A model generated the notes under the pieces. The model was given only the letters and a program-made list of their open reading frames with translations. It did not search any database and was not told the DNA's origin. The translations under genes were made by a program, and so were the position numbers. From Pyrococcus horikoshii OT3 (GTDB lineage: Archaea > Methanobacteriota_B > Thermococci > Thermococcales > Thermococcaceae): a stretch of 64,000 bases of DNA. The number at the start of each line of letters is the position of its first letter. The stretch's first letter is position 1. The stretch covers positions 1,350,662 to 1,414,661 of the forward strand of contig NC_000961.1 in the NCBI RefSeq assembly GCF_000011105.1. Reading direction: 5' to 3'. This document shows positions 1 to 11,149 of the stretch, piece by piece.

Positions 1-655
1 TTATTTTTATTTCATCTCTCGTCTCTGCAAGGTGTATCGTAACTAAGGAGTCCCACTCTCTTGACTTTTCGGCAACCCATTTAAGGCAGTCTAAAGAACA
101 GGTATAAGGGGCGTGGGGCGCTAGGATAAATTTAACTAACTTAGAATTAAGTTTAGTTATGAACTCATGTAATTTTTCTGTTTCTTTAATTTCCTTTCTT
201 CTCTTCTCTTCATCCTCTAGATCTACCATTCCATACCCTAAAAATCCCCTTAATCCAACTTCTAATGTTGCCCTCGCGACTTCCTCCATGTAAAAGTACA
301 TGTCGACAAATGTTGATATTCCGGAATGCACCATCTCAAGAAGTGCGAGTTTTGCTCCCCAATAAACCTCTTTCCTCTTTAGTTTCCTCTCAGCTGGCCA
401 GATATAGTTCTGAAGCCAATCCATTAAAGGAACATCCTCCGCTAAACCTCTGAAAATTACCATTGGGGAATGTGTATGGGCATTTATAAATGCCGGGATG
501 ATTAAAGAGTGGGAAGCATCTATAACCTCGTCAGCAGCTTTATTTATGTTCCTCTTGACCTCCACTATTTTATCTCCCTCTATCAGGATATCAGCCCTAG
601 TTGGATGATAGCTGGTATCATATAAGATAAGGCCTCCCTTTAATAGAATTGACAA
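1..655 (-). CDS. mtaD: 5'-methylthioadenosine/S-adenosylhomocysteine deaminase family amidohydrolase (partial, C-terminus outside window)
   Basis: This is the N-terminal ~218 residues of a metal-dependent amidohydrolase read leftward off the window edge. The metal-binding NAHTH motif is at residues 58-62 (His60, His62), and a second conserved segment, HLAETRDE, lies near residue 209. Proteins with this architecture deaminate MTA, SAH or adenosine in purine and methionine salvage. I chose the TTG at 655 because AGGTGAT lies just upstream and the protein then begins MSILLKGG, as usual for the family. It is divergent from pyrD with a 71-base gap. The family is sure; substrate specificity cannot be read from this fragment. 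Confidence 0.85.
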   Translation of the reverse strand, partial: MSILLKGGLILYDTSYHPTRADILIEGDKIVEVKRNINKAADEVIDASHSLIIPAFINAHTHSPMVIFRGLAEDVPLMDWLQNYIWPAERKLKRKEVYWGAKLALLEMVHSGISTFVDMYFYMEEVARATLEVGLRGFLGYGMVDLEDEEKRRKEIKETEKLHEFITKLNSKLVKFILAPHAPYTCSLDCLKWVAEKSREWDSLVTIHLAETRDEIKI

Positions 656-683
656 GTCAGATCACCTAATTTTAGAATTACAG

Positions 684-698
684 TTTAATATAAAAACC
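684..698 (+). promoter_or_regulatory. TATA-box promoter of pyrD
   Basis: An AT-rich element, TTTAATATAAAAACC, resembles an archaeal TATA box. A start site about 24 bases downstream would fall near 714. That gives a short leader containing GGTGA before the ATG at 727, and it would make the ATG at 715 essentially leaderless. Confidence 0.55.
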
Positions 699-726
699 TT
701 ATTTGAAACTTTGAATGGTGAAAAGG

Positions 727-1626
727 ATGCTAGAGGTAAAACTCTTTGGCATTAGATTTGAAAATCCCCTAATATTAGCCTCTGGAGTAGTTGACATGAC
801 ACCGGAACTACTCAGGAGAGCCCACAATGAAGGAGCAGGAGGAGTCGTTACAAAATCCATAGGTAAGGAACCTAGAAAGGGTTACGATAATCCAACTATC
901 GTTGAACTACCCTACGGGTTAATAAATGCTATGGGTCTCCCAAACCCTGGATGGGAGGCATTTTTAAATGAATTTATTGATGAAAGGTTTGACTTTCCAG
1001 TGATAGTTTCAATATTTGGAGGCACACCGGAAGAGTTTGCATTTCTTGCAGAGAAGTTAGAACCAGTTGCAGATGCCTTTGAATTAAATTTGAGCTGTCC
1101 CCATGCGAAAGGCTATGGTATGGAAATTGGGCAAGACCCTAAAAATGTGTATGAAGTTGTAAAAGCTGTCAAGGATGTAACAGATAAGCCAGTTATAGCC
1201 AAACTAACTCCAAATGTTAATGACATAACAAAGCTCGGATTAGCAGCGGAAAGAGGAGGAGCCGATGGGGTTTCAGCAATTAATACTGTGAAAGCAATAG
1301 CCATTGATATCTACGCTAAGAGACCGATACTTAGCAATAAAGTTGGAGGATATTCAGGGCCGGGGATAAAACCAATAGCGCTTAGGGCTGTTTACGATTT
1401 AGCGAAGGTTTTAGATATTCCAGTAATTGGAATTGGAGGAATAACTAGCTGGCGGGATGCTGTAGAATTTTTACTAGCAGGAGCATCTGCCCTTCAGATA
1501 GGAACTGCCGTATACCTTAGAGGATTTAAAGTGTTTAAGGAAATTTCGAATGGGATAATTGAGTACCTCAAGGAGGAGGGATTCTCAAGTATTAGGGATA
1601 TCATCGGGCTAGCCCTCAAGGTTTAA
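727..1626 (+). CDS. pyrD: Dihydroorotate dehydrogenase, class 1B catalytic subunit
   Basis: This FMN enzyme oxidises dihydroorotate to orotate in pyrimidine biosynthesis. The 299-residue protein is a TIM barrel with NAMGLPNPG (residues 67-75), the substrate/FMN segment NLSCPH with the likely catalytic base Cys124, and the C-terminal phosphate-binding GIGGI and GASALQIGTA segments. It is the size of class 1B PyrD subunits, which normally work with an iron-sulfur/FAD PyrK subunit; no pyrK is adjacent. I prefer the ATG at 727 because GGTGA precedes it. An in-frame ATG at 715 would add four residues but has no ribosome binding site. Confidence 0.93.
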   Translation: MLEVKLFGIRFENPLILASGVVDMTPELLRRAHNEGAGGVVTKSIGKEPRKGYDNPTIVELPYGLINAMGLPNPGWEAFLNEFIDERFDFPVIVSIFGGTPEEFAFLAEKLEPVADAFELNLSCPHAKGYGMEIGQDPKNVYEVVKAVKDVTDKPVIAKLTPNVNDITKLGLAAERGGADGVSAINTVKAIAIDIYAKRPILSNKVGGYSGPGIKPIALRAVYDLAKVLDIPVIGIGGITSWRDAVEFLLAGASALQIGTAVYLRGFKVFKEISNGIIEYLKEEGFSSIRDIIGLALKV

Positions 1627-1630
1627 CGAA

Positions 1631-1683
1631 TGTCGAAGTTATTATCGACATAATGAGACGGGAAAAGTTATAACATTTGTCGA
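1631..1683 (+). promoter_or_regulatory. acdA promoter region with an inverted repeat and a third half-site
   Basis: A perfect 6-bp inverted repeat, TGTCGA-N8-TCGACA, occupies 1631-1650. A third copy of TGTCGA is at 1678-1683. The candidate TATA element GTTATAAC (1667-1674) lies between them, so the sites flank the basal promoter of the acyl-CoA synthetase gene. This is the geometry expected of operators for a dimeric regulator. I do not recognise the motif as a known Thermococcales operator. The gap contains no gene. Confidence 0.5.
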
Positions 1684-1719
1684 AAAATCAAAAATGGAAA
1701 GATCCTGGGAGGGATAAAA

Positions 1720-3102
1720 ATGAGCTTAGAAGCTCTTTTTAATCCAAAAAGTATTGCTGTTATAGGAGCTTCTTCAAAGCCAGGAAAGATAGGATATGCA
1801 ATTATGAAGAATTTGATTGAGTATGGCTACGAAGGAAAGATATACCCTGTGAACATCAAGGGTGGAGAAATGGAGATAAGTGGTAGGAAATTCAAAGTCT
1901 ATAAGAGCATTTTAGAGGTTCCAGACGAAGTCGATATGGCAGTTATAGTTGTTCCAGCAAAATCTGTACCAGAGGTCGTTGAGGAGTGTGGAAAGAAAGG
2001 AGTAAAGGTTGCTCCAATAATCTCATCAGGATTCGGAGAACTTGGGGAAGAAGGAAAGAAGGTAGAGCAACAATTAGTGGAAACTGCAAGAAAATATGGA
2101 ATGAGAATACTAGGGCCCAACATATTTGGAGTGGTATACACACCAGCAAAATTAAATGCAACCTTTGGTCCAACTGATGTCCTCCCAGGGCCGTTAGCAT
2201 TGATAAGCCAAAGTGGAGCCCTTGGAATAGCCCTAATGGGATGGACAATACTGGAAAAGATAGGACTTTCAGCCGTGGTTAGCGTTGGAAATAAAGCGGA
2301 TATCGATGATGCGGATCTCCTTGAGTTCTTCAAGGATGATGAGAACACTAAGGCAATCCTAATTTACATGGAAGGTGTTAAGGATGGAAGGAGATTCATG
2401 GAAGTTGCAAAAGAGGTTAGTAAGAAGAAGCCAATAATAGTTATAAAGGCTGGAAGAAGCGAAAGGGGAGCTAAAGCTGCAGCATCTCATACAGGTTCAC
2501 TTGCGGGAAGTGATACAATTTATTCAGCCGCTTTCAAGCAAACTGGAGTTCTTAGGGCTTTAACAATTGGAGAGGCCTTTGATTGGGCGAGAGCCCTAAG
2601 CAATTTACCCGAACCTCAGGGAGAAAACGTTGTAATAATAACAAATGGTGGCGGAATTGGAGTCATGGCAACTGATGCTGCTGAGGAGGAAGGTTTGCAT
2701 CTTTACGATGACCTAGAGCAACTAAAGATCTTTGCAAACCACATGCCTCCGTTCGGAAGCTACAAGAATCCCGTAGATTTAACAGGAATGGCCGACGCAA
2801 AGAGTTATGAAGGGGCAATAAGAGATGCACTTGCTCATCCAGATATGCATTCAATCATTGTCTTATACTGCCAAACGGCTGTTCTTGACCCAAGAGAATT
2901 AGCAGATGTGATCATAAGGGAGTACAATGAGAGTGGAAGAAAGAAGCCACTTGTAGTTGCAATAGTGGGAGGAATTGAGGCCAAGCAAGCTATTGATGTC
3001 CTAAATGAGAATGGAATTCCAGCTTATCCTGAACCAGAGAGAGCAGTAAAAGCTCTATCAGCACTTTACAAGTGGAGTAAATGGAAGGCTAAGCATAAGT
3101 AA
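1720..3102 (+). CDS. acdA: Acetyl/acyl-CoA synthetase (ADP-forming), alpha subunit
   Basis: This is the alpha chain of the archaeal NDP-forming acyl-CoA synthetase, which turns acyl-CoA, ADP and phosphate into acid, CoA and ATP. It is the main substrate-level phosphorylation step in sugar and peptide fermentation. The 460 residues fit the separate alpha subunit. It has an N-terminal CoA-binding Rossmann domain (IAVIGASSKPGKIG), succinyl-CoA-ligase-like domains with ISQSGALG (162-169), and the phosphorylated histidine in ASHTGS (His257). The ribosome binding site GGGAGGG precedes the ATG. No beta-subunit gene is in the window; alpha and beta genes are often unlinked in Pyrococcus. Which acyl isoform it is cannot be told from sequence reading alone. 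Confidence 0.92.
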   Translation: MSLEALFNPKSIAVIGASSKPGKIGYAIMKNLIEYGYEGKIYPVNIKGGEMEISGRKFKVYKSILEVPDEVDMAVIVVPAKSVPEVVEECGKKGVKVAPIISSGFGELGEEGKKVEQQLVETARKYGMRILGPNIFGVVYTPAKLNATFGPTDVLPGPLALISQSGALGIALMGWTILEKIGLSAVVSVGNKADIDDADLLEFFKDDENTKAILIYMEGVKDGRRFMEVAKEVSKKKPIIVIKAGRSERGAKAAASHTGSLAGSDTIYSAAFKQTGVLRALTIGEAFDWARALSNLPEPQGENVVIITNGGGIGVMATDAAEEEGLHLYDDLEQLKIFANHMPPFGSYKNPVDLTGMADAKSYEGAIRDALAHPDMHSIIVLYCQTAVLDPRELADVIIREYNESGRKKPLVVAIVGGIEAKQAIDVLNENGIPAYPEPERAVKALSALYKWSKWKAKHK

Positions 3103-3116
3103 ATAAAGAAAGAGAG

Positions 3117-3305
3117 CTAATGTACATTCTTCTTTTTCTTCCACTTTTTGCTCCATCTATATTTCCTAAGTCTCCTGCTCCTTCCAAAGCCACATGCTGC
3201 ACAGTAGCCTTTCTTAACATTAAAGGCTTTTCTACCGCACCTTCTGCACCTTATGTGGGTTGGAGTTTTATTTCTTTTTCCAAGAGAGGGTGTTCCGCTA
3301 CTCAT
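3117..3305 (-). CDS. rpl37e: 50S ribosomal protein L37e
   Basis: A 62-residue, strongly basic protein carries a C4 zinc ribbon (CRRCG at residues 20-24 and CAACG at 35-39) and ends in a lysine/arginine-rich tail. Length and motif spacing match archaeal and eukaryotic L37e, a zinc protein of the large subunit. It lies 11 bases downstream of the Sm-like gene on the same strand, the conserved lsm-rpl37e operon. It converges on acdA with a 14-base gap, the only convergent protein pair here that does not overlap. Confidence 0.96.
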
Positions 3306-3316
3306 CGTAGCTCACC

Positions 3317-3544
3317 TCACTCTTCCGTTGGAGATATTGCAAGTACATTGTCTCCTCTGATAACTATCTTACCGTATTTCTTCACGACTTCCCCATCCTG
3401 AACCATTTCAGCGTCAGCGAGAACTACATTCAGGTGAATGTCATACCCAATGAGCCTACCCCTAAACTCGAATCCTTTCTTAAGAATCACGAGCACATCT
3501 TTATCTAATGACCTGTGGATAACGTCAAGCGGTCTCTCGGCCAT
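3317..3544 (-). CDS. Sm-like archaeal protein (LSm/SmAP)
   Basis: This 75-residue protein has a complete Sm fold: the Sm1 motif (LKKGFEFRGRLIGYDIHLNV, residues 21-40) and the Sm2 motif near IRGDNVLAI (61-69). Archaeal Sm proteins form heptameric rings that bind U-rich RNA. The gene leads a two-gene operon with rpl37e. Upstream on the minus strand are a GGGGGAGG ribosome binding site and a TATA-like AGTTATAAACT around 3591-3601. Family assignment is secure; its cellular RNA targets are unknown from sequence. Confidence 0.95.
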   Translation of the reverse strand: MAERPLDVIHRSLDKDVLVILKKGFEFRGRLIGYDIHLNVVLADAEMVQDGEVVKKYGKIVIRGDNVLAISPTEE

Positions 3545-3638
3545 TTTCCTCCCCCCAACCTTGTTTCACACACATAATTGGAAGTTAGTTTATAACTCTT
3601 TCCGTAGGAGTACCGAGTTTACATGAGATCCCATCAAA

Positions 3639-3667
3639 TTTATATTTTATTCTTTGAAAAATTTTCT
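3639..3667 (+). promoter_or_regulatory. TATA box and FL11-type operator upstream of the Lrp-family regulator
   Basis: The TATA element TTTATATTTTAT (3639-3650) is followed at once by TGAAAAATTTTCT (3655-3667). This matches the published FL11 target consensus TGAAAWWWTTTCA, as I recall it, at 12 of 13 positions. The site sits where transcription would begin and just before the ribosome binding site GAGGGGAGG, so binding would block its own promoter. That fits known autorepression by this regulator. Confidence 0.7.
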
Positions 3668-3680
3668 GAGGGGAGGAAAG

Positions 3681-4136
3681 GTGCGGGTTCCTCTTGACGA
3701 AATCGACAAAAAAATAATAAAAATTCTTCAAAACGATGGGAAAGCTCCCCTGAGAGAGATATCGAAGATTACTGGACTCGCAGAGTCTACAATCCACGAG
3801 AGGATTAGAAAGCTAAGAGAGAGTGGAGTAATTAAAAAGTTTACTGCGATAATAGATCCCGAGGCCTTAGGATACTCAATGCTCGCTTTTATCTTGGTAA
3901 AAGTCAAAGCTGGGAAGTACTCAGAGGTAGCATCAAATTTAGCAAAGTACCCTGAGATAGTTGAAGTTTATGAAACTACAGGAGATTATGACATGGTTGT
4001 CAAGATAAGGACAAAGAATAGTGAAGAACTAAATAATTTTCTTGATTTAATTGGCAGTATTCCTGGAGTCGAAGGAACCCATACAATGATAGTTCTCAAG
4101 ACCCATAAGGAAACTACAGAACTTCCAATAAAGTAG
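3681..4136 (+). CDS. Lrp/AsnC-type feast/famine transcription regulator FL11
   Basis: The 151-residue regulator has an N-terminal winged helix-turn-helix (residues 4-55, with AESTIHERIRKL as the recognition region) and a C-terminal RAM ligand-binding domain (about 64-140). I recognise it as the P. horikoshii FL11 protein, which assembles into octameric discs on DNA and responds to amino acids such as lysine. Start choice: the GTG at 3681 is preceded by GAGGGGAGG at ideal spacing and gives MRVPLDEIDKK. An in-frame TTG at 3654 overlaps the operator and is rejected. It is transcribed divergently from the Sm-like operon. Confidence 0.93.
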   Translation: MRVPLDEIDKKIIKILQNDGKAPLREISKITGLAESTIHERIRKLRESGVIKKFTAIIDPEALGYSMLAFILVKVKAGKYSEVASNLAKYPEIVEVYETTGDYDMVVKIRTKNSEELNNFLDLIGSIPGVEGTHTMIVLKTHKETTELPIK

Positions 4137-4192
4137 AATTTTCCTAAATCCTTATATTTTATTAAGTGAAAATTAGATTATGAGGTGCTCAC

Positions 4193-5590
4193 ATGGGATC
4201 AAGTTTCTCAATAATAAATTTAACCCAACTCCGTGAAGACTTAAAAAGATGGAAAGTTCGTGAAGTTAGTGAAGCCCTCCAACTTTCTCCAGAAAAGGTA
4301 GATATCTTACGGCCCCTTCTTCACGATAAGGATAATATAGTCGTGGAAAACACCCTTTTCATAATTGAAAAGTTAATAAAAAGGAAAGCACTTAAGGAGG
4401 ATGAAGTTGACGAGCTATTAGATGATATAATAACACTTACAAGGAGTTCCAATGAAAAAATAGCCCTCCGAGGAATGAAATGCCTCAGAACTATTTTAGA
4501 AGATGTTAACCTCTCAGATGACAGTTATAATAAGATAATAGCAACATTAACAAACGTTATAACTACTAAAAAAGGAATATTAAGAGAATATGCTGCTGAA
4601 GAACTTGGAATCATTGGAGCAAAAATTACAACGCTCATAAAGAAGGTTATAAACTTTCTTGTCTCCTTAGTAAGAGAGAGCAAAGATAGGGAGGTCAAAG
4701 AGGCCGCCTTAACGGCCCTTACCGAAATTGCCAGTAGGAGTAAAGATAAGAATGTTATTGAGGGGATCGCAAAAGAGATCAGGGATGTCCTAAAGAGGGA
4801 ACAGGATAGTGAAGTAAGGAAAAAAGCCCTTTCATCCTTAGAGATCATTCTCACAAAAAAGAAAGACGAGATAAGTTCTGAAACTCTTAGCGATATCCAA
4901 AGTGAAGTTCCAGAAGTTTTACCCACTAAGAACCATGAAATTTCGATTCAAGACATTGAAAAGCTGTTCGCACTAGAAAAGCATGAAATAGTAGCGGAGA
5001 TTGCAAAAGAAAATGAAGACGTTCAAAATGCTATAATCGACATGCTATCTTCAGAAGATTACTTAAAAAGAGCGGATGCTCTTTGGGTGATTTATAGGAT
5101 ACTCAGGTTTATACCCTCCGAAAAGTTGGGGAATATTTTCTCTAAGTTAAAGACGTTAGTGAAGGATAAAAACCCTTGGATACATAATAGTGCAATAAAA
5201 ACTTTAGCGGAGCTTTATCTACTTTTCCCTGAAGTTAGAAGAGATATCCTAACATTTCTAGATTCCTTATTAAAGAGTGAGGAAGAAGAGGAAGTAAAGA
5301 TTGGACTCGAAATAATAAGAGAGCTCCTCGCGTATACTAATGACGTTGAAATCTTCAAAGCAACCCTACTCATAACATTGAGAAGGCTTAAGGAGAACAA
5401 AATTAGGTTAGTTATTCTTCGATTCTATGCATCGACAGCAGAGTACTTTACTAAAATTGAGAGGGAACTGATAGAGGCCACAATTAAAGAATTAGATCAG
5501 ATTTATAAAATGTCAAGCAAAGAGGAAAGAAGGATAATATTGTCCTTAATGGATTTATTAGCAACAATCCTGGAGAGGGCAGGTAAATGA
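4193..5590 (+). CDS. HEAT-repeat protein, paralogue A (unknown function)
   Basis: This 465-residue, highly charged, all-alpha protein is built of tandem HEAT-like helical repeats, with several units ending in patterns such as VREVSEALQL, VKEAALTALTEIA and WIHNSAIKTLAELY. It has no signal peptide, membrane segment or catalytic motif. It is clearly homologous along its whole length to the next gene: both have an N-terminal W-x-VR motif, a [18 protein letters not shown] segment and an ADALWVI/LDALWVI segment. The ribosome binding site GAGGTG precedes the ATG, and a TATA-like CCTTATATTTTA lies near 4150. A scaffold or binding role is inferred from HEAT solenoids in general. Confidence 0.85.
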   Translation: MGSSFSIINLTQLREDLKRWKVREVSEALQLSPEKVDILRPLLHDKDNIVVENTLFIIEKLIKRKALKEDEVDELLDDIITLTRSSNEKIALRGMKCLRTILEDVNLSDDSYNKIIATLTNVITTKKGILREYAAEELGIIGAKITTLIKKVINFLVSLVRESKDREVKEAALTALTEIASRSKDKNVIEGIAKEIRDVLKREQDSEVRKKALSSLEIILTKKKDEISSETLSDIQSEVPEVLPTKNHEISIQDIEKLFALEKHEIVAEIAKENEDVQNAIIDMLSSEDYLKRADALWVIYRILRFIPSEKLGNIFSKLKTLVKDKNPWIHNSAIKTLAELYLLFPEVRRDILTFLDSLLKSEEEEEVKIGLEIIRELLAYTNDVEIFKATLLITLRRLKENKIRLVILRFYASTAEYFTKIERELIEATIKELDQIYKMSSKEERRIILSLMDLLATILERAGK

Positions 5591-6954
5591 GCGTTTATGA
5601 AGAATATATGGAGAATTTAAAAGGGTGGAGGGTGAGAAAAGCCCTCCAGATAGTTGAAGAAGACAGGGAGAATAGAATATCGATACTCAAAAAGGCATTG
5701 CAAGAGAAAGATCCTTTGATAAAAAAGGGGACCCTGTACATTATAAAGAAGCTTGCAATGAAAAAAGAGCTAGGGATCGATGAGGTAAAGGAGGTAATTC
5801 CAGATCTTATAAGGCTATTAGATGACAAGGATGAAACCGTAGTTTTGCAGGCCGTTGAGACTATAAATGCCATAGTGACCTTCATGGAGTTACCAGAGGA
5901 TATAAGTACTAGACTTTCCGAGATATTGATCGGTATCGTGGAGAACAAGCCAGAACCGATAAATGAGTACGCCGCAGAGGGAGTTGCAACTCTAGGTGCT
6001 AAAATAATAAGAGTAGCAAGGATGATATTCTCCTGGATCAAGAACATCCTAAAAGGAAAATCCGAGAAGAAAAAGGTCTCCGCCCTAAGAGTGCTAAAAG
6101 AGATCGTTGTAAGAACTAAAGATCCAGAGATCATGGAAGAGGCATTTAACTTGGCCCTTGACGTGTTAAACGATGAAAATCCCGTTGTTAGGAAAGCTGC
6201 ACTTGGAATAGTTGAAGTTGCAATAGACAGGAAAGAGTATCTCTCAAGGGAGAGCCTTGAAAAAGCTTCCAAGAAACTTGATGAAATGGGAGAAGCTAGT
6301 TCCACCAAGGATAAAATAGATGAAATATTAAAGGGGGAGTTCAAAAAAGCTGAACAACCAATCGATGTTGAGAAAAAAGATTACACAATAGAAATAATTA
6401 AAGAGATGTTTGAAAGAGAACAACACTTGGCCGTTTTGGAACTTGCGAAATCGGATTATAAGGTTCTACAGCTGGTAGTTAAGTTATTCATTTCTGGGGA
6501 TTTGCTGACAAAGCTAGATGCACTTTGGGTAATTTCAAACGCTGTGGATTATCTGAAAATAGATGATGCTACAAAGATAATCCCGCAACTAAAACAGCTC
6601 TTAACCCATTATAACCCCTGGATAAGATCAACTTCAGCAAAAGTCTTAGCAGGACTTGCAACTAACTATCCTTCCTTAATGGATGATCTAATTGAAACAG
6701 CATTAAACCTATTAGAGGAGAAGGATGAAAACTCAGTGAAGGCTGGATTGGAACTTGCAGATGCATTTCTATCCCGGCTGAAGAACTTAGGATTTCTAAG
6801 AGAAGTCCTGAAAAGGTTAATTAAGAAAGATAAACTACCCAAAGAAGCCTTGGAATTCATGAAGAAGTATAGCGAATACATAGAGGAACTTGAGCCCGAA
6901 ATTAAAAAGTCGGTTTCAATGAAACTACTCGACACCGCTATCGGTCAACCTTAA
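5587..6954 (+). CDS. HEAT-repeat protein, paralogue B (unknown function)
   Basis: A 455-residue HEAT-repeat solenoid, the second member of a tandem duplication. Its start codon overlaps the stop of paralogue A (ATGA), so the two are translationally coupled and probably made in fixed proportion, perhaps as a heterodimer. Shared blocks with paralogue A include [14 protein letters not shown] near the N-terminus, [15 protein letters not shown] near residue 120, and [11 protein letters not shown] with [15 protein letters not shown] near 310-350. A charged linker rich in Lys/Glu/Asp (residues ~235-265) separates two repeat arrays. Its 3' end overlaps the convergent NAC gene by 30 bases. No function is known to me. 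Confidence 0.85.
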   Translation: MSVYEEYMENLKGWRVRKALQIVEEDRENRISILKKALQEKDPLIKKGTLYIIKKLAMKKELGIDEVKEVIPDLIRLLDDKDETVVLQAVETINAIVTFMELPEDISTRLSEILIGIVENKPEPINEYAAEGVATLGAKIIRVARMIFSWIKNILKGKSEKKKVSALRVLKEIVVRTKDPEIMEEAFNLALDVLNDENPVVRKAALGIVEVAIDRKEYLSRESLEKASKKLDEMGEASSTKDKIDEILKGEFKKAEQPIDVEKKDYTIEIIKEMFEREQHLAVLELAKSDYKVLQLVVKLFISGDLLTKLDALWVISNAVDYLKIDDATKIIPQLKQLLTHYNPWIRSTSAKVLAGLATNYPSLMDDLIETALNLLEEKDENSVKAGLELADAFLSRLKNLGFLREVLKRLIKKDKLPKEALEFMKKYSEYIEELEPEIKKSVSMKLLDTAIGQP

Positions 6955-7263
6955 AATGGCCTCTGCTAAATCCCCACCAGTTTCCTCTAATGCTTTTTTT
7001 GCAGTTTCATAATCAACTCCAGCCTGTTCCATAACAAGCTTTATATCCTCCTCCGAAATATTTATAATAGCTTTTTCCTCTTCGCTCCCTCCAGCTATTT
7101 GGTACATCTTTTCTCCCATTGCCTTAATAACAGTGACGATAGGTTCCTTTATTATTATCTCCCGATCTTCCATCTTTATGATTACTTCTTTAACACCTTC
7201 TAATTGCCTCATATCAAGCTGTTTCATAAGTTTTTTAAGTTGCTTAGGATTCATTGGCATCAT
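6925..7263 (-). CDS. nac: Nascent polypeptide-associated complex protein (archaeal NAC)
   Basis: This 112-residue protein has the N-terminal [13 protein letters not shown] amphipathic region, a central NAC beta-barrel (about 25-65), and a C-terminal UBA domain ([13 protein letters not shown]...[16 protein letters not shown]). Archaeal NAC forms homodimers that bind ribosomes and shield nascent chains. I chose the ATG at 7263 because AGGTGAG sits seven bases upstream; a GTG at 7272 lies inside that ribosome binding site. It is the first gene after tRNA-Leu on the minus strand and overlaps the convergent HEAT-repeat gene. Confidence 0.95.
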   Translation of the reverse strand: MMPMNPKQLKKLMKQLDMRQLEGVKEVIIKMEDREIIIKEPIVTVIKAMGEKMYQIAGGSEEEKAIINISEEDIKLVMEQAGVDYETAKKALEETGGDLAEAILRLTDSGVE

Positions 7264-7284
7264 CTTTCTCACCTATGCAAGAAT

Positions 7285-7372
7285 TGGTGCGGGGGGCGGG
7301 ATTCGAACCCGCGCAGCCCTACGGCACCGGATCTTAAGTCCGGCCCCTTTGGCCAGGCTCGGGCACCCCCGC
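7285..7372 (-). tRNA. tRNA-Leu (UAA anticodon)
   Basis: The reverse strand folds into a class II tRNA with an acceptor GCGGGGG/CCCCCGC stem, D arm, anticodon stem-loop CCGGA-CTTAAGA-TCCGG (anticodon TAA), long variable arm and the T-loop GGTTCGAATCC. The discriminator is A, and CCA is encoded at 7287-7285. No intron is visible. It lies just upstream of the NAC gene on the same strand. Confidence 0.97.
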
Positions 7373-7406
7373 TCACAAAAAGTGATAGAGGTAGGATTTA
7401 AAAATA

Positions 7407-7754
7407 TTATTCCTCCCCCTCTTCAATCTCCTCAATCTCTTCCAACACATGCTCTAGCTTTTTGAAGTCCTCCGTCTTTGCTAAAAGCGTTAGGAATTCA
7501 TCTATTTCCTCCTTCTCAAGGAATGCCCCGGCAAAGACTTTTCCAGTATATTTATTATCCTTTATTTCCCAGAAGAAGTAAAATTCTGGGAAATTTTGCT
7601 TTATTTTCCTGTAAGCTTCTCCATATTTAGAAGGTTTAAGTGGGTTTTGTTCCAGGAAAAAGTGCCCCGGTTTAAGTTCTATCATATGAAGAATTGCGCC
7701 TCTTTTGGTCCTTACTAGCTTAATTTTTACATTCCATTCCTTAATAACCCTCAT
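7407..7754 (-). CDS. Conserved hypothetical protein, 115 aa
   Basis: A small soluble protein starting MRVIKEWNVKIKLV, with a mixed alpha/beta pattern and a very acidic C-terminal tail (EHVLEEIEEIEEGEE). I do not recognise the family. The ATG at 7754 has GGTGAA upstream at good spacing. The longer in-frame reading from 7829 runs back into the aminopeptidase gene and is not credible. It lies 46 bases downstream of the TET aminopeptidase on the same strand and upstream of tRNA-Leu, so it may be co-transcribed with the peptidase. Confidence 0.75.
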   Translation of the reverse strand: MRVIKEWNVKIKLVRTKRGAILHMIELKPGHFFLEQNPLKPSKYGEAYRKIKQNFPEFYFFWEIKDNKYTGKVFAGAFLEKEEIDEFLTLLAKTEDFKKLEHVLEEIEEIEEGEE

Positions 7755-7800
7755 TATGAATTCACCAGAAATATGGTAAAAATAAGAGGTAAATAAACGT

Positions 7801-8865
<1,065 letters not shown>

Positions 8866-8889
8866 GATTTCCATCTGAGTGTTACGTTT

Positions 8890-8901
8890 AGAATATATAA
8901 G
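8890..8901. promoter_or_regulatory. Shared divergent TATA element
   Basis: GAATATATAAGG reads as a TATA box in either direction (TTATATATTC on the minus strand). It is the only strong candidate between the divergent aminopeptidase gene and the 388-aa gene. Leftward initiation about 25 bases away would fall near 8870, favouring the 8847 start. Rightward initiation would fall near 8920. Confidence 0.5.
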
Positions 8902-8958
8902 GATTTTGCAAAGTTATTTTAAGGAGAAAGAGTTATTTCAAAGAATGGGAGACGAAAT

Positions 8959-11147
<2,189 letters not shown>

Positions 11148-11149
11148 TT

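Noticed and set aside
1899-2348. 149-codon minus-strand frame inside the acyl-CoA synthetase gene
   Set aside because: It lies wholly inside acdA and reads as Ser/Pro/Thr-rich antisense sequence without any conserved domain.
3654-3680. Longer FL11 reading from TTG 3654
   Set aside because: It would begin inside the operator and upstream of a perfect ribosome binding site serving GTG 3681.
5595-6344. 249-codon minus-strand open frame opposite the second HEAT-repeat gene
   Set aside because: It is a shadow of a Lys/Glu-rich real gene: the protein is Ser/Ile/Leu-rich low complexity, has no ribosome binding site, and the sense strand encodes a clear HEAT-repeat protein.
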